This document shows, one piece after another, positions 46,596 to 60,501 of a stretch of DNA of 64,000 bases (its first letter is position 1; each line of letters opens with the position of its first letter). Below the pieces are notes generated by a model. The model made no database searches, was not told the DNA's origin, and was given only the letters and a program-made list of their open reading frames with translations. The position numbers and the translations under genes were made by a program. Source of the DNA: Cyclospora cayetanensis (Eukaryota > Apicomplexa > Conoidasida > Eucoccidiorida > Eimeriidae); assembly GCF_002999335.1 (NCBI RefSeq), contig NW_020312139.1, forward strand, positions 1 to 64,000, read 5' to 3'.

Positions 46596-47911
46596 TCAAC
46601 AAAGCTCGCTGCATTGCTGTAGCTTCGGTATAAGAAGAAACTGAAGTATAGCAGCGATTGTATCCCACAGCTGACGACTCCATGCACAGTGGAGTGAAAA
46701 ACGCACATTCTTGTGCTTCGTAGTGACTAGAGGTGGCCTCCAGTCTGTTTTTATGATGCTCACTATGTCTTTGAGCTTAATAAGCTCAACCGACTCCATA
46801 TGCACACTTCGAAGAGAATGATGTGAGTGACGTCGCCAGCTCCTAGGGCTTCAGTGAGGGCAGTCTGGAGAATTTGAACAGCTTATGCGTGGATATCGTC
46901 TTTGAAGTCGTTCGGGGTGATGTCTAACGATTCCCTGCTTTTTTGGGTATTCTGCCTTCCCTAAAACTCACTTTCTTCAGCCGAGGAATCCGTATATAAT
47001 GCATGAAGGGTATTCAGTTCCAACTTGTACACAATTAGATCACAGCAAGGGTGGTAAGCTCGATATCGTAACTGCATTCTACGGTTGCCAGCCTCCATGC
47101 CTTGAGTGCAGCCAGGAATTTCTTGATACACTTGTGTTGTCCCCAGCATGAAGCTGGCCTCCTGCAATCGGTAATTCAAGTCAGCATTTCTCTGGAGATA
47201 AAAAAATGCTGAGGCGGTGAACGTACGGCAGTGTACGTAAGTAGTCGTGGGAAGGCGACTTGCCAATTGCTTGGGATATTCTGTTGCTAAATCAGTGGGG
47301 GTTCGTAGCTGTATTGTTTAAGCAAAAGCCTGCTTGGAACAGCTCATCCCCTAGCCATTTCCCCTATAAAGGCTAAAGATCTAATGAAATGCACGCCCAT
47401 ATGGGAGGTGAGAGCAACCAACGCCATGCTTCTAGCTACAGTTAATGGTGCAGTGATGAACAACTCTGGAGCTGGGCACAACGATGTGCCGAGTTGTCGA
47501 AAGCCCTAATTCTTTTATTTGTGATACTTCCGTATTTGGCACCAGCTGGCATGTAGGGGCCCATGATGATGAGCGGGCTTTTATGTCCATACAACCTGTA
47601 GTCTGAAGATTTCTTGCATATGTTGCCCACCCCTAGCCGCCTCCAATACACATTCAGCTTTCGCGTCTTTTCTGTGTTCCAAGCGAAATTGAATTGCCTG
47701 GTTGGTAAGGTAAGCAATGTCTAGCTCTTTCTCGGCTTGTGAAAGCACGAAAAAAGCCGCGTTCTGGCGGAAGAGCTCTGCAGCGGGGTCCAAGCACTGC
47801 TGAACAGCCAATTGATAAGGCCTGCACCAAAACTGTCTCTATGGGATCGCCAACAGCGCGTTCCTGACACGCTGTGAGACCTGTACATTCCTCAGTACCA
47901 TTACTGTACAA
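46596..47911 (-). CDS. Candidate exons of an unrecognised minus-strand gene
   Basis: One exon at about 47806-47630 begins after TTGGCTGTTCAG. It reads QCLDPAAELFRQNAAFFVLS followed by AEKELDIAYLTNQAIQFRLE, a charged helix likely to form a coiled coil. A second candidate at about 47266-46961 includes EASFMLGTTQVYQEIPGCTQ and ends at a stop after SSAEESEF. A third, near 46860, starts after TTCTCCAG with ALTEALGAGDVTHIILFEV. These are spaced like coccidian exons but cannot be joined with certainty. Family unknown. Confidence 0.3.
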
Positions 47912-48833
47912 ACATTTGTGATAGAATCACCCTATTAGATTGTAAAGATTCATCAATGTAACACTTAAAGGCTCTGTGGAGCTTAATACAGCTAAAGACC
48001 TGTTGCCCAGCGGCAAGATCCACCGAGTACTGCCATGTTCATGACCTAATAGCCACCTGCTTCGATGTCTGTGTTCCTCTAAAGGTGTCCATTTTAGAGG
48101 TTTGCAGCAATTTTATCGGGGGCAGTGCGAAGGCGAGTGCATGAAGCTGATGCCTGTGCAATCAGTTCGTGAAACGATGCCAACTCTACAGCTGGTCCAA
48201 CGTCAGGAAATCGAATATCTACAGCGTTTCCACCATAACATTTCGGTGAGCCTGGCTAGCCCAGTACTGTTGCGATGCCTTGACTTACTCATGATTATCG
48301 AGAATTGTGCATGTATGCCACACCCTGTGTAGAGTCAATAAAACTAGCTGGGAGGAGGCACTGAAGCAGGCGCCCCAAATTTCTTTCATTCGAACAAATG
48401 GATTTTGTCACAGACGCCACGCAGCTCGGCAACGCTGGTAGGCATCAGGGGCTCAGGCAAACATTTCCTCACCCGCTACAGGGTGTCTATAGGATTTCAT
48501 GCACAGTTTCAGATTGCCCTAACAGAAAATGTAGTGACGTTGCTATTTTCGCTTATTTTTTCGCCGTACGTGCATACTGAACAGAAAGGCAACCAAGAAC
48601 ATGCTTCATGACGGACTTCGAAATCAGAACTATATTTTTGATTGTTCAAACTGCTTTTTCTCAACTGGAAAATGTCAAGGCTGTTTCAAAAGCATGAAAT
48701 AAAAGGGACACTACGTGAAAGCCGTTACATCATCTACATAACCACATTGTGACTCCCATGAGTTCCCAAGAAAGTTCCTGCCTTGCCCTACATGATCCAC
48801 GCAGTATTCTGCTAGGAAGGTACCTAGTCTATT

Positions 48834-49192
48834 GTGGCTTTCAGAAGTGCAGACCTTGTCAAGAAATGCCCCTACAAGAAGGAAATCATTGGCAACATGT
48901 CTGGCATCTTTTCCGATCATATGAGATTAATTATACATATTGTCAACGCAGCAAACCTCAGGCAAAACTGGCAAGGGTATATGCATACGAAATTTGCTTA
49001 TTTGAAGGCCTCATGTTGCGTTTTGAAGAAGCTAAACGATTGCAGGCGAATCAAAGGCCTGAAAATCACTCCGGATGCAAGTGCACCAACTATTGCGTCG
49101 AAAGGCGGCTTTCATTTTTAAGCATTGAATTGCCGTACGGACTCAAAATGCATTGCTGCCCGTTGCTTCCTCCGGAAATGGCACAGAAGTAA
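48834..49192 (+). CDS. Candidate exon(s) of an unrecognised plus-strand gene
   Basis: Overlapping frames run after a TGGCTTTCAG acceptor-like site near 48845. The better one, from about 48960, reads AKLARVYAYEICLFEGLMLR then FEEAKRLQANQRPE and stops at 49192 after PLLPPEMAQK. A short frame at 48102-48332 (EIEYLQRFHHNISVSL) might be an earlier exon. There is no recognisable domain and the start is not placed. Confidence 0.25.
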
Positions 49193-52100
49193 TTCGGGCT
49201 CAGTTTCAGGACCGTTCACTGTTTCTTGCCATGGCATAGAGCAGCCGCAGTAGCAGTGTTATCAATTTTTACTAACAAGTTTGAAATCAACGCGAGCCTC
49301 CAGAGGAGGCGTACACTCCACAACACCATGAGAGCAGTACATAGCAACATGAGCAAGACAACGCCAGTTGGACACACCGTAACGAGGCAGACTTTTTCGC
49401 TGGGAAGGCACACAGCTTGCATATTACAGATAGTAATACACTTATGATACATAGGTGAGTGGATTAAGCCGGTATGTGTATGACTGGATTTTAAAAATCT
49501 CTGCCTCTACTACCGACTGGTCCGACAGGTAACCACAACATGCAGTTACTGTTTCCCGCTCATGCGCCACCATGTCGGCGTGAAATCAGAATCATACTTT
49601 TTTTTATTACCAACATGATCCACTAAGACGCCTTCGACGATGTAAAAGTCTGGGGCGCAGGAAATCCTTGAATGAAGGAAGCGTCGAACTATCATGCTAG
49701 TGAACACGAGCATGTTGCAAGAAAAAGCTGCATTATATATCGCATGCCTGACTGAAGAAGTGTGGATTCCGACTTCGAGAAGCTAAAATCAGCCACATAG
49801 GTCATAAAATAGATCAAAATTCTGCTATCGTCTAAAGCGAAACAGTCGCAGGAGCCAAAGCATAAGACCAACTATGTGCTGTCCAGGGTTGAAACGAGAG
49901 TGGGCCAATGCAGAGAAGAAGAGTCAGTGGGTGTGTTGAGCAAGGTTAATGGGCAGAAGGGTTGCCCCAAATGAAGGGATCATTGTAGATTGCCTTAGTA
50001 CTTACTGTCTTATATAACGAATAGCTTTGGAGGAGTCAACTCAACATGCTTGATACTGGCTGGCTCCGCAGCTCTTGTAGCATCTTTCCGTATGTCGCAC
50101 GCTTCCGGGATGAATGCCCTGACACACAAAGAAGTCGGACGGGAGCAAGAAGCTGCTAACAAATATCTACAACCTGCCTTGCCTTATTTTCCTGAGGTTG
50201 AAGGCGTTGCCACGTTCATTACAGCGAAAATACTGCTGAACTCAAGACTACGAAGGCGTTCTGAAAAAGTACCCTCCTAGCCTTCAACAGCACCCCTATC
50301 CTTTCAAAAAATGAACTCCCAGGTATAAGCCTCGAGACGCAGGTTATGAATAGCACAAATCAAATTCACTCTTGATTCCTTTGACGACAGTGCACCGCCC
50401 ATGATGGCAGACGTTCACTTTCTTCTCCTATGATATTTCGAGGCATGAATTATCAGCTCCCTTATTCTCTCTCTCCATGTCCTCTACTTTCTGCATAACT
50501 GCTATGACAGGGAACATAGAGGGTGCATACGTTTATAGGCATTTGTGAATCAGTAGAGCGACGGGCGGTCAGATCGTTTGGAAAGGCGGTTCTACTGTTT
50601 CTGCACTTGTTACGTGCTGCTTTGTAGAAAAATAGACACAGCATCAATGGTGAAACAAACGAGCCTTTTTCGCCGTAATTTTAACTTGAGCACCTTGAAC
50701 CGGTTATTGCTAAAGAGGCGTCTAGCGTCGCAGAAGGTCGGGAGCAAATGATGTGAGTCGAGAGAGCATAGTCGGAAACGGTCTCTACAGATATTGCTAT
50801 TTTCCCCTACCTTACCTACGCCATCTCAAACACATTAGCAAAAGCACTTGCATACAATGTACGATAGTCCGCATTGCTGTGTAGTCCTCTTTTGTCACAA
50901 TACCTTACTTTACAGGTGTCTGAAAGTGGATTGGAAGCACGGTGACATTCCACGAAGCAACGAAAATTAAAGTCAAAAATGAGATGTTAAATTGTACGAG
51001 CCACGAGGCACGCTTGGTCTTTCGGGGGAGAGAAACAGCCGATTAATTTCATCCCTACGTGAATGCTTGCGTGTGCCTTTAGACTTTGCTGATCGTTTCC
51101 AGAGACGCACACATTAGATCGTGTCATTGGCCAGTGATAATACTAGAAAACGCCTGATGCAGAGTCGACGCCACCCTTCGTTAGCTAAAGGAAGCAACAG
51201 ACAAACTGCGGAGAGCTCAATCGATACCAGATAGAATTATTCGCCAGGAAGCGCTTGCATCAACACAGGAGCTACAACAAAATGCCCAAGCCACGAAGCG
51301 CCAGCTAAAGTAGGACAACAAGCACATCAATAAGCTTGCAGGACAAGAGGCCCGCTGATTCAGAGCTTATAGCGTGTGTGTTCTTGGCATCTGTTTCTTC
51401 TTGGCTGAGGCAATCAAATATCCCAAATTTCATTCGGTTATTAGTGAATGTTTTTTTTCGTTCAGCAAGCATTTTTGAGCCGTCTTTCCTCCCAAAAAAG
51501 CGTTTGCTCGGCGATCTCTGAGTAGCCACTACCTTCACTGTCTACTGCGGCCCGCTCAGCGCCGAGAACAGAAAGCTGCTGAGGATACAGTTAGTTTTTG
51601 TGTGGCTCATAGAAATCGCTAAATGGAATGGGCAAAGTTGCTGAGGCTGCATCCAATTAAGTGAAATATTCGGGTTAGCAAACCAATCGCACATTGTTTG
51701 ACATGCGGTGTGTGGCATTCTCAGGACTTTCGTGCGAATTCGCAAGAATAACGCTATCCCGTGTACTTATTCAATTCACAATTGCGTCTCAATCAGGCTC
51801 GTGTGTCCAGCGTGGAGGCACGACGCAATTTTTACATATAAAGTAGTAAATTTTACGTAAAGTTACGGAAAATCACTGAAAATAAATGCCAACTACCAGG
51901 CTTTGCCAGCCGTTGGCTGTACAGCCCCAGCAGTAGAAACGTGGAGAAAGAGCCCGGCTCCGCGAAAACGAGTGTAGCCTGTTGTGGCAATAGCAAAGGG
52001 ATGCGCGATTATTTTGCTGGAAGGCGCTGAGCCCCTTCTCTAGCCGCAGGCGAGAAGCTACCCTCCGTTGTGCCTCAGGAGTCAAGGAAGGGCCTCCTAG

Positions 52101-55100
52101 CTCCATGCCTCCAGCGCTTGATCGCTGGTGGCCTTCGCTAAAATAGGCCTCCAATCACGAGGCAGCACTCGTCCACATGCGAGGAGGCAAGGGAACTCCT
52201 AAATTGGCAAGGGGGGGCCACTGTTCGTCTTCCAACCTTGCTGGAGCAGCGCACTAGCCAGGTATACCTGAGCGAACCCCTCCACCGAGTATGGGAGGCC
52301 CGATGTTTCAATTGCGCTCTGGTGCATTTCCTGCGGTCGCAGTACCCCACGGCTGGTAGGCGTCGAAGAAGGGTAGGGAAATCGCAGAGAACAGCACAGG
52401 ACTCACTGGACGAGGCACACAGCTCACCAAGGCAACAATATACGGGTGGAAGGGATCATAGAATTACCAGAGGAGATTCCGAAACCGTGTACTAGGCCCT
52501 AGACCGCAGAGTGGATCTGGAACACTGCGTTGTCAGTCCTTGAGACCCTCTTTTTTCCGTTGCTGTTGCCACGTGCAAGCCCAGCCAATGTTCTCAATGA
52601 GTTAAAAATTGCGCGCAGGGAACACAACCACGGAGATCTAGGGCTAGAAGCCCTGGGGCCCCCGAGGTGTCGGTGCACCCTTCGCCACCTTGCGCCTGCC
52701 GGCGTCACTCTTTCCATGAGCGGCTGCGGTGGGAACACAATGGCTATGTTGTCTGTGGTCTGCGCACAGTTGAACTGAAGCCGCGCGCACGAAATGCATG
52801 CATCGGCGGCAGTTGTATTCCGCCTACTCAGAGGGAAGCACCCTGGTCGACTCCCGACTGCAATGATCGCAGGGCAAATGGCGCTGCACTACAAAACTTT
52901 TAAAAAGAAATATCCAGTCCTCTTGGGGGCTGAAGAATAGCCTCTAGCAACGCGTCATAAGAGCAGAGCTCGAGGGGAGCAAATAGTTCTACTGACCCGG
53001 TAGTGGGTTAAAAACACTTGGGCACGTCTTGCTGCATAAGCTGTGTGTAACTGAGATTTACCAAAAACTTTGACTGATCTGGGTTGTCTCTTTATATATT
53101 TTATATACTGCAGAGTACCTCTTAGATCTACGCTAGATGGCACAATGCTGTCTAAACCCAGCGGTGAATGTCTGGACTGCTTAAATGATGCAGCTACTCA
53201 CACCCAAACTGTCCCAATTCCCTCATGTTGGGAGCTCCAAAGGAATCGTAGAGGGGACAGAGAGTGTTTCTCTGAAACGGCATTTCGCTATCAACTTTCT
53301 TTCGAGTATGGAGCAAAGATGCTTTCGCCGGCCACCTTACATGGAGCGTTGCAGGAACGGTACTACCGCCCACAGCCTCCACAGGGCCTTAAGTAGCACC
53401 CATCCTACCAGTTTGCGCATTCCCCTTCCACGCGGCAATCGAATCTACATAAGAAGACAGGGGGCACATACGCGCGCGAAAGGAAGATAAACACGCTGTA
53501 GAGCTGCAGCTTGCTCGCTTTGGTGCGTCCGCTGGACTGCAACAGCAACTGCTGGAAATGTGCAGCAAGCGCCTACTGAAGTGCTGCAAAAGAGTTACCC
53601 TAGAGAAAGAACTTTATGGAAGACAATGCCACGCAAGGCGGCCCAGTGATACTGCACAGTACATTCTGCAGGGTGCCCTAGCATCCGTAGCGAGATCTCT
53701 TCTCGATACAGAGAAGGATACATGCTCAAGAAACGAGCAATTTAGTTGTTCAGATGGCTTAGTGGCTCTGTATCATGGAAAGCTAGATGTGTGTCCCTCC
53801 TGTTTACGTGCCCACGTGTCTCCATTATTCCAGCCTCAAAAAGGTCCTCAAAAGTCAAGAAAAAGCCCTAATGTTGAATCACACGGCGATCTCAAGGGAT
53901 TCGAGGGAGCTCGGTCTCGGAGGTACGGAGGGGTGGGGGCGGGCACAGCCAAAGCCAGATACACAGAGCACACACCGAGTAAGAGAGAGGCGACTATAGG
54001 TGCTGAGAGAAGGCCGTGGTGTGTGCTTACAGGGTTTGCCCAAGTGGCGTGTGGATTTGGGCTGTGGATGAGATCGACGTATTGGGCATGGAGCAGCTGA
54101 CATCAGACGGAGCGTAATATGTCAGGAGAAATATACTGGGTTAAGGCATAGAACTAGAGGTACAAAAAACGTTGTCTGTGTGGAGAGGCATTCCTGCTTT
54201 CTCGCATCCCCCCTGTCTCTGACTTTAATCGCCTTTGCTGTGGCTCCTGCTTTTCCAACAACCAGCAGCCCACCCCACAGGTGCAGCTGAGCCTTCCTAA
54301 TTCCCTTTTCAACCTGTTGTAGCTCGGATCTATGTGTGCCTTGTCCCTCACATGCAAAGGCACGTCTGCCATCACCCTTAACACGATGATGATGTGTTGA
54401 AAGGAGAACATGTGAAACACCGCCCGTGGGGCCGTTCTATGGAGCAGATGCCTTCCCCTTTCCCTGTTGTCCTGACTGCCTTTCACGACTTTTGTTCTAT
54501 GTGCTTCTCAATCGCATTATTTGAGCCCTCGGTGCCTGCTTACACTTGAGTTGAAGTGCCTAAAACGCCTTCCCCACAAAAGCGTTGACTTTGGTCAAAA
54601 GAGGATGAATGGTTCACTGCCGAGGAGAGAGACAAGAGGGTAGCTTGCCTCCGAAGTGGCACGGAGAATGGCGTGAAGCGAATTTATCAGTATTACAAGG
54701 GCGGATGACCCCAGGCCGGCAAAACGAGGGCAACCTCACTTTGCGTGCTTCACAAAAGCCAAAAATACTGCATCGCTTAGTCATGCCCCTACATTCAACG
54801 GCCGCAAGGAAAGCGTGTAGTGGCTTTCAGTGGAGTTCACACAAAGGACTTGCGCTACCTCTGTTCGCACCCATTTGTTTTGAGGGGAAGGCACTTGAGC
54901 GAGGATGCTGCTCGTGGTTTCTCCGGGGCCAATTTCAAAGACAAGGTAGCGCTCTGCTTATCGAAATGCCTGACAGCGTTGATGGCGAACCCAGACGAGA
55001 CAGTAGCAGGCAGTAGGTTGGTGCAACCCCTACGAATCCAATTCTGAGGACGTCGAGACGTCTCCTTCTGTCGTAGTAAACCGTAGAGCATGTATATTTT

Positions 55101-57417
55101 GGAGATTGAGCTGTTAGGCTGATAAAACAGCAAAACTACTTCGTGTAGCCATAAACCATCTAGCGTACCTTGAGCACTTTATGGCACTAATCCACAATAG
55201 AATATTTTGATTGTAGCTGGCAAGAAAGAAGACAATATACCTCAACAACAGTAGTTATGGAAGTCCAAAGTGGTGCCTTCTAGTTCACTGCTTTGAAGGT
55301 TGCAGCAGGGGATTGGGGTCCATCCGGGTGTCCAACAGGACTCACATTTAAACTATCGCGCATTACGCATTATTATAAGCTTTTAATCGGTTAGCTAGCT
55401 TTGCTCTAAAGTACTGCATAGAGCAGTCTAAGATATAGTGATCACGTGCGCAAACTGGTGCTTAGCCAGGTGAGAAAGGGCAAAATATCTAATATGGGGG
55501 CATGACCCGGTCGCACGTAACATATTCGGGATATATCTATGCTACATCGCTCAGTTTAGGTCTTTAGGAAACTAGCAAAAGGTGCAAGTTTGATCTGTGT
55601 ACGCGCAGTCTTACGCGCCTGCGGTCAGGTAGGAGGAAAATCGAGACGCATTTGGTAATTCACGATTGAGAACAATAGGCTAGCCCGCTAATAAACACCG
55701 ACCCATTCAAAGTATAGACTAACCGACTAGCTGTATTTCTGCGGTTTAAGGCCTTTTTGGCAGTAGTATACAGTATTGTTGGCGAGGAAACATAGGCCAT
55801 TGTGCACATTAGTCGTCTTTAATCGTGCAGCCTTAGAGCAACAAACACTTGATTAACTGCACGAATGTGAAGCCTATTTGCGTGACCAATCCTCAAAGGT
55901 GTGATATCAATCAAAAATTGCTCGCCTTTTGTCATCTACTGAAAATTTCAGGCGGTTTTCGTGTACACAATGCATGAGAGTATACGTCTGATGGCCCGGC
56001 GGCTGATATAAGCCGCAAACACACGCCATGACCTCAAGCCTACCACTACAAGAGTCAGCTAGCATAGGCTCTAAATAGGATGTTGTTTTCGCCATTTTGA
56101 GAGGGCAGGATACCCCAAAAAGTGCCAATGCAGAAACTATGAGCACAACTCCGCGAGATGCAGGTGTGCAGCAGAGACGCTTCTCCGTAGAGAACTACCG
56201 CGTGAAAGTAAATAGGTAAGAGCCATACTTGGCGGTGAAGTAAACTGGGTGCGCAAATGTGCACTTCTGAGTGTGCAGAGAAGCAAGTAGTTGCCACTAA
56301 TTATTAGTCTCACAGAACTGTGCAGGAGACTAGACCTACTATCAAGTAGGCAACACTCTTAGTGTTCAGCAGAGTTGCAAGTTGCGCTCAATAAGGTGTA
56401 TGAAAAACTTTAAAATAAGCTCGCCGTAGTGGAGGACAAGGAAATAAGCACAGTACACATGTATCTGGGAGTGTACCGTGAAGTACTACGCATTCGAGTC
56501 TGTACAAGAAATGTGGCAAGTGCCAGTCTCAAACGGGTCACCATTCTAAGCATAAAAGCAAACAGGTTGAGGTAAAGCGTGCATGGGATGGAGATAAGAT
56601 CTGCCCAGGACAAGGAACAGAGCTGCCGACAACAGTAGTCTCTTCTCAATCCTTGGCACAACACTGATCAATGAAGAACGGATATGCGAATGAGTCAAAT
56701 GGCCCCTGCTGTGGTGGAGGAAGAAGCGGATCAGATAATATGCCACTGAGGGCTTTCTTGTACTTAATAGGTCGCGTTGCAGCCGACTTCGTATGACATA
56801 AGGAAGTCTTACTTGGAAACATTCCAGCCGTTGCATTAGAGCATGGACATGCTTTTTAATTTAAAAAGTAATAGGGCCAAGACAGCGATTAAAAGGGTAA
56901 AAGCTTACACTGCTTCCGTTGTGCTGAAAGTGCCCGATGCATTACCATGTAGATAAACCTGGTGATCGTCTGCTTTCAGCCAAAGTCTTGTGTGACTGCA
57001 GCACCTCACGCGCTGAAAGCCATATTGGGCCGGTGAGGCCTTCTAGTGGCACGCGAATAGGCATGGGCTTGTGTCATGACATTGGTTTGCTTCTCCTCAA
57101 GGTCAATGACACTAGATAGCCCTTTCATGTCATGGTAGAAAGATTAAGTCTCGACGATCCCCTCCAAAAAGGCTTGACGAACGTGCAGGGGCGTCATAAC
57201 CGACTGTGCAGCTGCCCAAACCCTTTCAACTCCAGTCGCCTAACTTTTACGCTCCTCAATATAGAGTAGTCGTAGTCTCGTATTCAGTAGCATGCAATTG
57301 GATCTGTTTGCAGCGTTCTTTAGCTCAGGAACGGAATGGATCGACCAGAACGTCGCATTCTAATTCGCGCTGCGTGCAGCCAGCATTTGCATGGCGGTGC
57401 ACCTTTAATGCTTATTC
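49193..57417. other. Gene-poor stretch of about 8 kb
   Basis: No gene with a recognisable product. The part from about 51.9 to 55.1 kb is less AT-rich than its surroundings and holds the longer frames: 53070-53396, 53185-53490 and 53558-54100 on the plus strand, and 54820-55047 (GANFKDKVALCLSKCLTAL). None shows a domain, reverse transcriptase or integrase motif, or consistent splice joins. From 55.1 to 57.4 kb I see nothing. Small exons of stage-specific or fast-evolving genes could be missed. Confidence 0.4.
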
Positions 57418-59831
57418 CTAATTTGAACATCTATTCGACAGAGTTAGCATGTGGCGGAGTGGATGCAGGTTCTCTTCGGCGTATAGTCCTTCCAAAGTAT
57501 TGAGTTTCCAGCTCCAATTTTTAGGGCTATCAACCCCTGGCAAATTGAATCTACTGTGATCGTCAAGACCTAAAATGTCTTGCACTGGAAGAATGACGAG
57601 ATAGGCTACACTCAGAAGGGCCAAAAGCGACAGAACTGAGTGGATAGATGATGCTGGCGGTTCCTCCTTCAAACCTGAATAACGGACCACCATAAAAAGC
57701 CTAGCATAATATGAAACTGCTATAGGGGCTACAGGCAATGAGAAGGGAAGCATCGCGTGCGTGTTTATGATAATAAAGCTTCTGCTCCATGAAAAAAACG
57801 TCATGCTGAATGCTTGCAGATACCTTCCCCGTGCCAGAGCCAGCCATAAGAATGGAAAGAACCTGGTTTCCTTATGTAGGAAGCCCCACCAAGGTAGTTC
57901 GAGAGGTGTTCCTTCTGCCTATCAGAAGCATTTTTCCACCAAGAGTGGGAGGTAGCATTATCATGCGTTCCAGTGTATACTACACAATCCCTCGTGTGGT
58001 TGTAGGGCAAGTGCTCGCAGCGCAGCCCCTTCTCCTCGTCGTCCCACGCGAACTGCATGACTCGCATGCTAAAAATGCTATATCTGTCCCGAAGAGCCAC
58101 AATCTCAGGAGTTATGAACCCTAAGTCCTCCGCAATCAGTAATGGAGCAGATCTAACGATGTGTCCTCTTAGCTGTGGCATGGACGAATGCTGAGCTCCA
58201 GAGTTGTTGGTAAGCAATGCATTGGCAGCAGAGCCCTTATTGTGGAAACGGGCAAGCCACTTCTTAATTGATGCCTTCTTCGAGCTTTTAGCAAGTGCCT
58301 CCGAGTAGGCACTAGCTACGTTTATTCTAGGGTTCTCCCACCCCATGTTCTTGAAAACTGCGTCAAAAAGCTTTCTTCCAGGTCCCTGCACCCACTCTCC
58401 TTCTTTTGCACTTTTATGCTTTACAGCAAACTCATACGGAACTCTCCAGTACGACTCAAAGCCCCGGAAGTGATCAAGACGACAGGCATCAAACTTTTCA
58501 AAACTACTTGCCAATCGCCGAGTCCACCAAATAAAGTTGGTGCGCGCGTGGGCATCCCACGCGTAAACAGGATGTCCCCACAGTTGCCCTTCGGCGCTAA
58601 AATAGTCTGGAGGGACCCCTGAAATCAAAAACTTACAAATGCACATTAGTTTCATAACAGAGTGTCCGCTCCGATTGTGAACATACTCTGTTGGTTAATG
58701 CTGAGGGCATGGCAGCATGGGGCCTTAAAGCTGTGGATTGTGCTTCTGTGTCTCACCAGACACATAGAGTGGCGTGTTGGAAGCTGAGTCTATTTCAAAC
58801 ATCTCAGAGTTACTCCACGCATCGCTTGAGTGCATGTTAACATAAAATGCTATGTCGCCCACTATTTTAATACCATTTTTATTAGCGTGTTGGCGCAGCT
58901 GACTCCATTGTTGAGCAAGTACAAACTGTACAAAGCAGTGAAATTTGGGTAGCAACTGTACTATTGGACATGCATTTTCGCAAATATCGGGCGTTTGTCT
59001 TTCCTCAATCGTTTCCAGATTCTGCAGCAATGGCTTATTTTTTAGGAGGCTTCGATAGGATCGATACTCTTCTGGCCACTCGAGCCAAGAGGAAGCCTGA
59101 GGATGTCTTGCCTGTATAGCTTCAAAAATAACATATCCATCAAGCCAAAATTTGTTGCTTTTGAGAAATTCTTCATACTCAGCTGAGGGTGTCATCTTAT
59201 TAAATGTTTCAAACGCAAGGGCAAGCAATTCATCTTTATAACCTTTCGCTACATGAAAGTCAACAAAAGATGTAAAATCTGATTCACTATCAGAATTAAG
59301 TTCAATGTTTTTTTGCCTTCGCTGCTGTTGTTCGACCCGCCACTTTTCCACCAGTTCCTCCACTTGTTGCTCTGTAACTAATCCAAGAGAGATAAGCCCA
59401 ACAGGGCAAACCAGCAATGGGTTCAGTGCGAAAGAGCTTGAGCTTAAATATGGACAACCCGGCTGCGATTCAGAATATGTACAAGGACCAACTGGAAGTA
59501 CTTGCCAATAAGAAAACCCTGCTTCTTTGAGATATGCCAAGAAGGGCAAAGCGCTAGCCCCGAGGTCACCTACAATGCCGCACTTGCTAGGTAACGAAGT
59601 GGGATGCAGCAAAACTCCCGCATAACGGCCTTCATACATAAAATCCATCTTTACAAATATGTTATTACGAACGGCGCAATGAGCAGCATGTGCGCCCGTT
59701 GTTGCAGAAACCACTATTGGGTTACCGGTGGGATTCGCTTGAAACTTGCTTTCTAGCCGCTGTACCTCTTTTATTTCACAGCTCAGATAATATGCACCGG
59801 ATTGCATCGATGCGCAGAAAAACGTTTCCAT
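57418..59831 (-). CDS. 4-alpha-glucanotransferase (disproportionating enzyme, GH77)
   Basis: Transfers alpha-1,4-glucan segments between glucans. In coccidia it would serve synthesis or turnover of amylopectin granules (established role of GH77 D-enzymes; inference here). Three phase-consistent exons: 59831-58757, 58618-57863, 57653-57418; 688 residues. The start at 59831 gives an N-terminal extension of about 70 residues before the domain begins at YAGVLLHPTSLPSKCGIVGD. Further family blocks are FSYWQVLPVGP, KIVGDIAFYVNMHSSDAW, PPDYFSAEGQLWGHPVY, CRLDHFRGFESYWRVP (nucleophile Asp), LLIAEDLGFITPEI (acid/base Glu), VVYTGTHDNATS (third carboxylate Asp), and the C-terminal VILPVQDILGLDDHSRFNLP followed by NWSWKL. 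All three catalytic carboxylates are present. No starch-binding CBM20 domain is seen, so it is DPE1/MalQ-like rather than DPE2. No clear plastid-type signal is visible, so a cytosolic location is likely. Confidence 0.95.
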
Positions 59832-60501
59832 TAATGCTGGTGCGCGGGCTAGGCCGAAACCGCATGCATAAGCCTGGACATTATCAAGCCACTAGCTGGT
59901 CTCCGTCGAGTGAGATAAGGAAACTTAATGGAGCTACAGCTTCTTCACAGCTCGTTTTAAATTTCTGCACTATCAGCTTTTAGAGACCATCCGGCGTGAC
60001 AGTTTCAAGATTCAACCGCGCCACTGAGTTCAGAGCTGTGGCGTCAGTCTCTAGATGGCAACCGCTCCCTCGGTTTTGTAAATAATACGAAAACAAAAGT
60101 TTCTCATTAAATGCATGCATATTTTGCATGAGAATACCTCAAAGGAGCGTGCAGGTAGGCTTTAGGCTAATCTCACTTCGCAAAAAGGTTGACATAGTAA
60201 TGGTCACTAAGTGACTGACGGGAGTCAGTATCTACACAGAGTGGCTCCAAAATCAGTTTCAGGTTCAACAGCATGCTTCCATGTGTTTATTGGATTGACT
60301 GCAGATGTGCTTTGTTGTACCTCCATTCCTAGATAGTGCTGAAGTCTATGGTTCTCCCCTTCGGGGCACAATGTTAAATGCCGAAGCTCCAGTGAGGAAG
60401 GGAGCAGCTTTGCGGAGGACGATAGAATATTTTGATTGCTTCTGGCGTGGAATTTTAGTATAACTACATATTTCAACTGTTTGGTTGACTCCTTCTACCA
60501 G

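Noticed and set aside
51873..54500. Possible retrotransposon remnant
   Set aside because: Composition differs from neighbours, but I found no reverse transcriptase, integrase, RNase H motif or long terminal repeats.
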